Assembly (NCBI RefSeq): GCF_900496995.4
Contig: NC_044004.1
Location: 83,893,538 to 83,957,537 of the forward strand
Length of the DNA: 64,000 nucleotides
Source of the DNA: Aquila chrysaetos chrysaetos
Taxonomy: Eukaryota; Chordata; Aves; Accipitriformes; Accipitridae
Direction: 5' to 3'
The notes under the pieces are model-generated. The model was given only the letters and a program-made list of their open reading frames with translations, was not told the origin of the DNA and did not search any database. Below, piece after piece: positions 24,001 through 36,000 of the stretch. The position numbers and the translations under genes were made by a program. Positions within the stretch are counted from its first letter, which is position 1. Each line of letters begins with the position of its first letter.

Positions 24001-27000
24001 GATATTGTTAGTACAGTTCAAACCTCAGACATCCAGAAAGCCAATTTAAAAAAAGACAAACAAAAAAACAACAAAAAAACACCAAAAAACCCCCAAAACA
24101 TAAGGAAATTATATTTGGAGGGGCACAGAAGGCATACAGAAACATTTCCGAAGCCATCCTAATATTCAACAGGAGAAGAGCCAATCCTATTCTGAACTGA
24201 AAATCAATATGTTGAAGTAACTGAACGAAGTAGAAAGAAAGCAGCATTCCAAAAGCCAAGACCGACATAAAGGGCAAGTTTTACACCTAGACAATGCAAA
24301 TAAAAATATTCTATTTCTAAAGCCTTAATGATGAATAGCCTCTCACTACACAGATGGGGAAAAGACCACTAGTGAAGTACAAAATGGTTTGGGTATATCC
24401 TATCTATTTTGTATTTGGACAAAAAAACCCGGGACGGTATACATGCAAAGCATGTGCACAGCCAAGTCTATTAAAACCGTAAGCTGTTTGGACTCCTCAG
24501 TCAAGCACTGGAACAGGTTGTTCAGAGAGGCTGAGCAGTTTCCATCCTCAGAGGTTTTCAAGATCAGATTGGATAAAGCCCTGAGCAACCTGGTCCGACC
24601 TCACAGCAAATCCCATTTTGTGCAGGAGGCTGACATGACCTCCAGAGGTCCCATCCAACACAGTCTCGTCTTCTGTCCCCCTCATCCCAAGCAACAACAA
24701 CGAAAAAACCCTAAACCAAACAACCAACCAATCCCCCCCAAAAGACAACGTAAAAAAAATTCAGCAGTCTCCTATAAATTGCATCCAAGACTCCTGAAGC
24801 GTTTGCTGAGAAAAGCTGTCCCATCAGTTACTTAAGTTTTTAATGTATTCTGAAATACTGAATTCTGTGCGACTACAGGAAAGCCAAGAGCCTTGCGTTA
24901 GTAAAATGCAAACGGCATGACTGCAAGGAACAAAGAAAACTCAAATGTGGAATACTACCAATTCACAAAAACATAAATTGCACAATCCTCAGCACAAAAA
25001 GCTCGATCTTGGCTACAAATTTAAGTTAAATATTAACTCCTATTGTACAAAATAATCTGTTTATCTACAGAAAGAAAATATACAGTTATCTTGAAACATC
25101 TTCATTTTTCTCCTCTTCCTAAATCCAGTGATCCTTACTCAGTTCATCCCCGTAAACCCTGCGGTTTTATTTTCCCCATTATTTCCTGCTTCGAGTAACA
25201 AACGTTCACAGCCTGGGTGTTTCAGAACCCCTGAGGTTTTCTGAGACCTTGTTAAAACACAATTAAGTGGATAGGAGGGCAAACAGGAGTCCCTGCTAGA
25301 GCTCCTTTGGAAAGAGCACTCCTACGTTTTGAGGCACTCACTTCTGCATTGTCCTTCAGCTCCAAAGGCAAGTTAGGAAAACACAATATTGCGGTCACTT
25401 GCAAGCGCGCACAGAGACATCTATTAATACTACGTACCTTGATTGCCACCTATACCTTCGAAGGACCAGATCCCACTATGTCCCACTGGAGCAGCTAAGT
25501 TGCTCCCAATAACAGATGGAGTAGACGTTCCAGTTTGTCTAATACGTGCAGACCGTTCAGTCCCAATCGGAACTGGAACTTTTCTGTCCTGAGAAACATT
25601 ACTGGGTTTTTCTGATCCCAAGGACACTGCTGAAGGGGTGGGAGATGGTGCTCTTACGCCAGAAGACACCGACTGAGCAGGAGATTCTGCAAGAAGAGCA
25701 ACGAGAGCACTTTGTAATGGCAGCCAGATCCTCTCAAGTCACCACAAACCTATCCTTTAATGTCAAGCCACACATCAAACAAGTGGAAATGCGTAGTTTG
25801 TAATGCCAGATTCATAGAGCAAACACTTCAGGATAATTTCAACGCTTTTACTTTCAGATCAGAGAGACATTCACCATCGATTTAGTCTCTTACATAAAAT
25901 GATTATGATGCCCTGTCAGCTCAGCTACTGGACATACACCACAACCGATGACAACAGACAGTTCAAAATCTTAACTAAGCATTACTCTGTATCAGCAATA
26001 GAGGATTTGAGGATTATATCCAAAAGCATAGCTGAAATAAACCCATGTTGTTGTTGGGTTGGTTTGGGTTTGTTTCTTCTTGGTTGGTTTTTGGTTGTTG
26101 TTTTTTTCGTTTTGGTTGGTTGGGTTTTTTTAATCCCGGTTTGCTGTCTGTGTGTTTTTTGGTTTTGGGGTTTTTTGTGGGTTTGGTTTGTCATTACTTT
26201 TGCCAGTAAAACAGAGTAACTGTTCCCTGACTGAGCCAGCACTCAACAGTTCATTTGTCTTCTGTCCAAAAAACTCCACTGCATAGCCAAAACTGCAGGA
26301 GCCAAACACGGAGGAAGGTACCAGAACTTGTCCTAGTATTTTCTCCTGGAATACATTACACAGTTCTAAGAATATCAGAAAAACTAAGCAATCACCACTG
26401 TCGAGCTATCTTTAGTAAAACATCATTATGAGGTTTACACAACTCATGCTTGGAATATTAACTTCACAAACCAAAGAACCAACCTTTTCTTTGCAAGACG
26501 ACTAAAAGAACGTCATATACGCTAACAGGCCAAAGTTAACTGCAGCAAGAATAAGGAACTCCGCAATAGCATGACCTTAGCGGCTAGAAAAACCACACTA
26601 GAGATCAGAACTTGCACAAGAAAATTTTATCTCAAAATCCGAGATCGCATAAAGGCTTAAAACATATCTGAAAACCTTAATTTAAAAATCAACACAACTA
26701 GAAAAGCCTACCTAAAATCGGCCATGCATGAGGCCACTTTATTTGTACAATAGCTTATCAACTAGTTTCCCACTGACTGGAACTCACCGTTTGATGCTGA
26801 TGAACAAGGAGGCAATAAACTAAGTGGGGAAAAATGCTGTCTGTTAAAATTAGCAGCTGCAGGTGCTCCACCAAGAGGTGTCCCAGGCGCATATATTTGA
26901 CCTCCCGAAAGGTTTGAGGCAAAATTACCCAGGTGTGTAGAAGAAGGTGTTACAGAAGCATAGGGTGAATCCATACTGACAATACCTATGAGAGAAAATG

Positions 27001-30000
27001 GCACAAGTAAGTCCCAGCACTCCAAGATCTCTGTGAAGAGGTCGCCCATATCATGGAAATAATAAAGAAGGAAGGAAAACATTTGTCTAATCAACTGGGG
27101 GGGGTTTACTATTTTCCAAAGAAAATGGGGAGTCTTAACCTTCATACTCTGCAAGTATTGACAGTAGTGCTGTATATATAAATGAAAAATGATTCTTATG
27201 TTATCATGCAGGTAACCCTGAAAGCAAGGAAATTAAGGGAATATAATACACGTTCTGATATAACTAGACATCGGAAAAGTAACTGAGCATTTTATTAACC
27301 CGTAATTTAAATTCCTATGTTTACAAAGTATGACTTCATACCAAGAACAGTGGAACTAATACTGAAGATTTGAAGACTTTCTCCATTATTTTTTTATTTT
27401 ACAGAATGATGTCTACATACACCATGATCAACACTGAAGTGGTTTTTTCCCCAATCCCGGGATATGTTTTCACTTGCTTAAGAAAATGATATTTTATTAA
27501 GACCAGGTGGCACCAATCGGCCAAGGTATTCAAAATACAAGAATTACTACCCCCTTAATATTGTCCTCAATGAAGAAAAGGAAAAACAAAATCTTAGGAT
27601 TTTAAGTTTCAAAACATATATTAAAGAAGCTTGTTACCACCCAACTGCTGTGGCACTTGCATGTTTCTCCTACTCGGAAAGCATATGACAAAAGATTTGC
27701 ATTTGTAGTTTTAGTTAGGAGAAAAAAAAAAAATCCCTTCACCAGTGATAGGCAGAAGAACTAAGCAGCACAGCACCTGCCTCCTCTGCATCAATCATTA
27801 TCAAGATCCAACCTCTATTTTTTTGTCAAATTCTGCAGGCTCTCAGGGGCTACTTTTCCCTGAACTAACGTAACACTTCCTGACTCTATAATAGACACCT
27901 CCAACTTAACCTGATGTGCCTGCAGCCTTCCAAAAGGGAAATTGCTGAAATAAGAGCAGGACTGTGGTTAAAGCACTACTTTCACTGAGGAACTGACTGG
28001 CACACTCAAGTGATAGACAGTGTACGAGTGTGCCGAAGTCAAAATGCTAAGAGCATGTTAATTTGACAAAATTCACAGAGAGCGCCTCAAAAGCTACTCA
28101 ACGCCACGATACTCACAAAATATGAAAAACCTAGCTGCTACATCTCTTGTTTCATAAACAAAAGCTACATAAACAAGAACTCGCAGGTCCTACTAAAACA
28201 GGCACAGAAAGCACAAACCGTGTGCGTACGTTCTGGAAGCTACAGAACAAGTTCTGTGACAACCCCTCGATCTCTGTGCAGAACGCTAAACATCTCGCTA
28301 CAGAACTCAGGAAGTCAATGCAATTAAGGTTTTTGATTGAATTTAATATTTAAGAGAACACACCTCTTAATCCAAACACAAATTTTTTTATCATCCTAAC
28401 ACTTTCAAGACGCTGCATATTCTTCTGCAGCCTCAGGACAACCAGCAAGTTGTCACAAACTAGAATACTTATTAGCTGGTGGTAGGGAAGGGAGGTGGAA
28501 ACAACAGTGAGGTGTTTTGTTATCTCAGCTATCGCAGAAGACTAGATTGGAATGGCAGAAAAATGCCTCAGCTCGACTTTTATTAAGTTCATCAGCTGCA
28601 AAATAGTTATTAGATTTGACAGGTGGCACTTAAAAGGAAGATGAACTCAACTTTGCTTACAGAAACAACAACAAACTATATTACAGCACCCTTTTGTTGC
28701 AGGGCAGACAGTGATTTACTATAAATCACCACAAAAGCCAAGGCAGACAGTATTACGTGTTCAAAATAAAAACATGCAGCAGTTATTATTTAAGTATATT
28801 ATTAAGGTATTGAGCACAAAAACACACACTTACCTGAGGGACTTGGAGCTGGCCTCTGTAACGGTGGCCTAAAACCTGGGGCTTTGGAAGTATCAGACTG
28901 ATGTAAAGGATCTGAATTTGGCAAAAATGAAGACTTTCCTGATAGCATAGATTCTGGTGTTGTCTGAGATGAAACGACGGAACCACCCCAGAAGGCATGA
29001 GCAGACGTAGGACTGTTTTCAAACAACGTACTAAAGGGCCCAAATGGTAAAGTAGCACTGAAGTTGTTACCCATAGACTTGTTTGCTGGATGGGCTGAAT
29101 TCTGAGAAGCACTTTGTGTACTTAAGGTAGAAGGAAGCTGCACTGAAGAAGGAACGCTGTGGGGCCTTTTGATGTGATTAACGTTGAGGACTGCGACGGA
29201 AGAATTTTGCACAGGAGCTGGATTCTTATGGACGCTACCGGTTCCATGGACAGGCGGTCTGATGGCCGGGGTTTCCATCTTAGCTGCAGGCTGAGAAGAC
29301 CCCATTGATGTCTGAGACATGGGATAGGTCATCGGGGCATTCGTTGGACCTGCCACAGGAGTGGATGAGCTTGTCGCTGCTAAATTTGGAGGCACAACCA
29401 TTCGAGGATCTGGTGCAGGAACCTGAGGCTGCTGAAGAGGGGGTCTTGCCTCTTGCAGAGGAGCTCCCGGAGGCTGCTGATGAGCAGGGTGCACAGATGA
29501 GCTGCCGGTACCAGAATTGGGCTGCCTACTGCTGGTTGAGCTGTTCGTTTCCACTGCTGGCGGACTACCCACTTCTGGATCAGACGAAGGTGCACCTTTA
29601 TTGGGAGAGCTTGCCGCGCAGTCGGAAGGACTGCTTCTGGAGACACCTGCTGGCTGCGCAGGAGGAGAAGGAGATGAGGGGGAAGATGCAGGGTAGTGTT
29701 CTTTGGCAGTAGGAATTGGATACGTGGCATTCGTAGGTGCTGTGCTCGTGTTACTCGCCGTGGTCGTCACTGTGGTCGTTGTGGCGTTTGATGTCTTCAC
29801 GACCGTGACGAAAAGCTGTCTTCTGACTGAAGGTGAACTTGGACTGCCGTTTGCAGAAGAACCAGGCACAGTAGAAGCCACTGAACTTGTTGTAGCTGTT
29901 GGACTAGTTGTCAAAGAACTTGCTGAATTCACCTGAGAACCGCTGTTGTTCTGACTGTTATGGCGAGGCACCATGTGAGGTTTCGGTGAGTTGGTAGCTC

Positions 30001-33000
30001 TTGCAGGGCTCAACGGCCTAACAGGAAACGGACCCCACGTGGACTGAGCTGGTGGGAAAGTACCTCCAAAGTGTGTCATGGGCAACCGAGGCGGACGGAT
30101 TTGCTGGAAAGTCTGAGCAGCAAGTAAAGCGTGTGCAAACTGCGGAGGAGGATATGCTAATGGAAGAGAAACTTGGAAACCAGGCCGCACGTTATTCACT
30201 GGGTTCTTAATGGTTTTGTGAGTGGATGCTGAAGAAATTGCAGGCACGGTGAGCGCGGAGGCAGTCTGAGATGTTGACGAAGCAGCTACGGTGGTCACTT
30301 TGATGCCCACGAGAGAACTGTTAGCAGCTGTAGTGGTGGCAGGTGTCGACGACCCTATTTTGGAGTTTGCAGCTGAACTTTTCAAACGGTTCTTTGGAAT
30401 AAGTTCATCAATTTCCTTATCTGGATCCTTAATCAGAGCATTGATCAACTGCGTGGCCTGTCTTGTTGATTCTGTGCCACCCCTATAAAAAGGAAGGAAG
30501 GGAAAAGAGAAAGTGCATCTAAAGCATTTACAAACATTATAGCAAAGCACCTCCAACACGGGATCCAGCCTGTCTTCTGTCATGCTAACAGAGACAGAAA
30601 AATAAGTCTCGACCTCAAGACTGAGCTTGGCATGTTCTTGCTGCTGACAATTATTTAAGAAGCTGAAGTTGAAAACTCTAACTCCCGAAAAACCCAAATG
30701 GTTAAAATGTTTACTTCCCTAAACACACCTACATATTTAGCCATGTCTAAGCTAGTCTAAACACAGAATCCTGACGTTTAAGCTCCACCTTATCTCAAAA
30801 GTCGTCTTTTGTACAAACACCATGGTACCAACTGGCAGTTGCTCTCGGTTTCCCCACGCCATTCATCTCCCCTGCCTCAAAGAACTGACTGTCTCAAAGT
30901 GATCTTTCAATGGACAAGGAGGTCAAGCCTTTTCTTTTCACTATACAGGACAGCATTCTACAATGAAAAAAATCCCCACAGAAACGAGTAAATTAAGCAG
31001 CCTGCTTACCTTATCGTTATTATTCTATCTCCAGTTTTGTCCTTCTGTTTGTCAATGTCTATGTGTGCTCCCGTGCACTCACGTATCGCATTGATGTTAC
31101 ATCCTCCTCTGCCAATGACTCTGGAAATTACAGTGGATGGAACAGAAACCTTCTTGGATCTATTAAAAAAAAAAACAAAAAAAACCACACAACAACAAAA
31201 AAAACCAAAACCAAAACAATATTAACTGGGAAACACTTCCACGGCATGAACCAGTGGGCAGGTTGGTCAAAACCATGTTATAATTCGTGATGCAACTATG
31301 TAGCAGTACTTTTGTGAAATCTACCAGGTCCGCTAAGAAGGTGGTCATTCAGTAACCCCAGAGAGGGCTACAGTAGATAAAACATTCTGACAAAGGACAA
31401 CAACAAGGGGGAGTTGGGGAACATTTTGCTTACCTTCTCACAACTTCCTTCCATCCTTCTTCCCTTTTCTGACCACGTTTAGGACTAGCAATGGTTAGCT
31501 TTCCATTTGGAGAAGAAAGGGGAGAAGGACCAGATTTTGTGCAAGTAGACAAGGAATTACTCGTCACTTCACTAATAACTTCAGACAACCTTTAAAAGAA
31601 ATTAAATGCTGTCATTGTGCAGTCAAAAAAACCCTCAAAACACCTTCTTTTGCCCATTCTCCAGCTCCCCCAACCCATTTTTCTCTTTTAGCCCAAAAGC
31701 AGTACATTATTAGAAGTTGCTTGAATTGAGATGCTTACATCTCGAAGTTCCCCAACAACTCCCTAATTCCAGATCCATCATGACATTTCTTGCTTCAGAA
31801 CCTACTACCAAGTTCTGAGTTCACACTGCAGCAGCGTTTATGCTCCTTATACCCACTAGAGCAAGGACACACTGCCTCATCCACTTCCTAACAACTGATT
31901 TAAGAATGCAAGTTCACGAAGACAATGGCGCATCGCTCAAACGTAAGGCAACGTCACCTTAAAATGGCAGGCACAGTCATAGCAACTTACTTTATGGAAG
32001 ATTTGCCAGTAACTGCTTTCCTCTCATCCTTTGGACAAGTGACAAGAACCGATGGTTGCTTTTTGTTGCTCTGTGTGTTAGTAACAGCTGTGGAAGAATG
32101 ATTGTCACTTTTGTGGCTGCTGTTGCTATTGCTGCTTTCGTCGCTACAGCTGGAAATCCTCATATTGTCACTATCACCACTTTCACTAGTACTGCTGCTC
32201 TTAGATTCACCATTCACTTTTTCTGGTTGGCTATAGGAAATTGGGAGTTGATCATCAAATATAATCTGAACGTTATCAGGGGTTACTTTGTTTTTCCTGT
32301 TTTTCCTTTTGGAGCTTGTTGTGGTGATGGTATTATTCCTCTTCCCATGGGAACCCGCTAACGTTGTCCAAGTTGCAGATATACCTATGGTAGTTGTAGT
32401 GGTAGCACTAGGAGGCTCCATAGGGACCTCTGGATCGTCTGATGGAAGAGCAAAAAAACAGTACTGATGTAGCTGGCTTAACGAAGCTTGTGTGGACATC
32501 TGTAAAACTATTATTTACGTCATACTGTGGAACGTCTCCCCATGTTTATCCTAACTCATGCAGAATGTCATTCTTGTCTTGGAACAAATGCAGTAACAAT
32601 TTAACAAATGGGAAATTGAATTCAGGCATGAAAAGACAGATGCAAACAATTAGGAGACATAAACAAGCATATGAAGCAACATAAAGCTGTCACATGTCTT
32701 CCCTTTCTTCCAGCATATCAGAGCAAGGAAACAATCAGTGAAAACGATTTCTCAGTACACCACATGAAACTCATTGCCGTAAGATACTAAAGAGCCAGGT
32801 TTTGATGGGTAATAAGAGAATGATACATATTTGGAATTTAAATACTGCCAGTTTTTTCAGCTAATCATTATTATCATTCTGTTTGTGAGCTAAAAAAAAA
32901 AAATAATTGACCTGGTTTTAAGCATTGGGACCTGGAAGAAAAAAAAACAAGCCAACACCATCCCCATGGTAAAGTTAACCCATAACTCTCACTGAAGCTG

Positions 33001-36000
33001 CTGGCAGCAGTTCCTTTGCACAGCAGGACACCAAAAAAAGCCATCATGCTAATCTATGGGCTTAACAGAAAAGGTAAACAAAAAGAAAGCTCAGCAAGTC
33101 ATAAGAAAGCTTGTATTCAAGTTCTGAGCAGAAAAGTAATTTTCAATACTGGGAATAAAATCAAGGTTGTGTTTCAAAAATAAGGCAAATATTTTAAGTC
33201 ACCTTCAGCTTTTAGCTTCTCTTTCTCCTGAGCAGCTTGAAGTTCAAAATTCTCTTTATTTTTTGCTTCTATTTCTTCTAGTTTTCGTCTTTGTTCTTCT
33301 TTTTTCTTCCTCCTTTTCTCCTTTCTTTTCTCTCTTTTGGCAGCCAAAGCTAGTCTCCTGCTTTCTTCCCTTAGCTACAAGTCAAGCACACGGAACAGTG
33401 TTACAAGATGCCCCGTGCATTTCAAGAAATGCAAATGTTTCCTATTTCCTAGGAAGCTGAACTTGCATATTAGACTAACATATTTACAAAACAGAAGCTA
33501 AATTCTCTGTGATCCTTATTTTTCTGTATTTACTTCGTCCAAACAGATTGTTCATTCATGTTAACAGACAGTTAGTGTAGAAACAGAGGACAGACACCAT
33601 ACAAACTTAAGTCAGTTTCCCAAGACCCATTTTCAGGAATCTTTGTGTAACCTTGTGTGTCTCAGCAGTACAGTCCAAACAACACCACCTCCCTTTCAAA
33701 GATTAGAACATGGTTTCAGCTAGCTTGAATATAAAGCATGCGCTCACTTGACACTATACTTGTACTTCGATTTTTCCATTAGATTTCTACTACAGTGCTA
33801 TGGTTTCTAGTAACATAATTAGTACATTTTTTGTTAATCTTTAAGACACAAAACATGGTTTAGAACTAAAATCCATACCAATGTGACTGGAAAATGCCCA
33901 TCTATCATGCACTTGACAAAAAATTATACCCAGAAATCCTTCTTTTGGTACAATTTTATTCCAGAGGAAATAGTTATATCGGAGTTTCTTGATCCAATTT
34001 CTCTGAATAATAGTCAAAAGTTCAAAGATTACCTGAACAACAAGATGCTCAGCTCTAGACACTCCAATTATGGTAATTACACATACCTCTTTACTCTAAT
34101 ACATACTTTCACCTATCTTATAATCTTGAAGGAATGTGAAATTGGAATTTTATCAAATATTCAGAGCTCCAAACTTTCAACTTGCCTTCTCCAAGTCCAG
34201 TTCCTCTAAAAGAATGCTTGCGTTTTTGTTGGCTTCAGCAGCCTGTCTATCTTTGGCTTGAACAATTGATTCCATACAGAGGTGGCACTTCTTCAGCATC
34301 TCCTAAAATGATAAAGTACATCAACCCTCTGTTTGAAAAAGTAACACTGCGCGTGTTTGAATATATGAGCGCAAGCTTACACTTGCAATTTAATAACTGT
34401 TGCATTACTTGCACAGGAGATTTTTTTAAGGGAAAACTTTAAATTCCCTCCAGTAAGCTCCTCTTCGTGCCCAACCCTGCAAACTGATATTCCAGTCACA
34501 GGTGTGATGTGCAATCAATAACCTATGTCTCAGTGTGCTGTAAACGGTACAAAGACAGTTCATAACCTATGCCCATTATCAAGACCAAACAAGTTTATGA
34601 AATAAAAGGCGAAGGGTGTCTGAAATGTGAAGCAACTGCAAAAATAAAAATATCATAAAAAAAAAAAAAAGCAGCCTTGCTTTAAGACACTTGGGAAATA
34701 CGTAAACATTATAGTACTACTCAAACCTATATTGGCTTCATAGCAGTAAAAATGTTTAAATATATAAGGTGTCTAGTATCATGGAAATGGACAGTGGTCA
34801 TAGCCACTGGCAATAAAACACATACTGATTTAAACTCAACTGCAGCGCAGTGGATCAGCGAGGAGTTAGAAGCATTATGACCATATTTCTGCACCGGTTG
34901 CTATTCTCATTTTTCATACTATGAAATAGTTTTTGCCCTGTTATTCTGGACTGAAGATAAACCAAATAAACCTGAACCTCCACAGGGAAGAGCAGCAGTC
35001 CACTTAACAGGCTACAAGAAACCACTTTAGTGTCAATTGTATTTTCTATCTTCTTTCCAGTACAAACTTTTTTTTACAAGTTTGTGAATCTTTGTACTTA
35101 AGCTGACACATACTCTTAGCAGAAGTTCATTCTGTTACCTCCACCCCACTGCAAAAGCCATCATAAATTCAGTACAAACTTGCTCAACAGGGAGGAATGT
35201 AGAGCAGAGTGAGGTAGTGACTGGGAGAACACTTGAAAATAAGCATGGATAATAAATAACACCACATTTACTACCGTTCTCACAGCACTAAGGCGCACAA
35301 AGTTACTGTGGCCGTGTGTTCCCATTTTTTGCAACGTTTTTTCTGAAAAATTCCATTGGGACTTATCATTTGGTTGAAATCTGGTGTGCCAGGAAGCTAA
35401 AGACTATTCATAGCATGGACTCTAAAGCTGAGCTACAGCATTATTCCTTCTCAAATATTTTCTTTCTTACAATCTTACCTTATCAGTAATTGTTGCTATG
35501 TATCTCATGCATTCCGAGTCTGATGGAAACTGGTTTACTTCTTTCACTAGGTAGCGCACCACTTTCACATGACCCTGAAAAAGAAATTTCAAGGACAACA
35601 TTTTATATCAGGCCAGCTGCTTCTGGTTGTTTGCTAAAAAACACTTTAGTCCAAGCACTCCTTGCAAAATATTTATTTTCAACTCCTTCAAAGCATGCTC
35701 TCAGCACTTTAACTTTTTTTTTTAATCTTTATCACCTCCTGAGGTGATGTTTGTGAGGGATGTTTCTTCATATTTATGGGAAGAGAAGGCAAGCAATTAC
35801 AGTACCTGTTGTCAAGTTGCCCTTACTCCAGCCATACTTTCACATATTTCTACCTTTTATTGTGGTAGCTTCCAAATGCCCAGCTGGCAACTTAACAGTT
35901 GCAGGCTCCTACAGTCATTTGCAATTTTTCAAGTACTGCAGCATTTGAACTACACTCCCTTGCTAACGACAATTCTCTCTAGAGTCAAATTAGGATAAAC

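Larger units (their letters stand above)
21022..30482 (-). other. ANKRD17: ANKRD17 introns between exons 22 and 27
   Basis: The introns are 28833-26986, 26787-25687, 25437-23478, 23301-22974 and 22808-21022. Besides the CR1 fragment near 24.5 kb and the low-complexity tracts near 24.05 and 26.1 kb, nothing was recognised. Confidence 0.8.

Noticed and set aside
29305..30488. Plus-strand open frames opposite ANKRD17 exon 22
   Set aside because: They are mirror frames of a long, conserved minus-strand coding exon.
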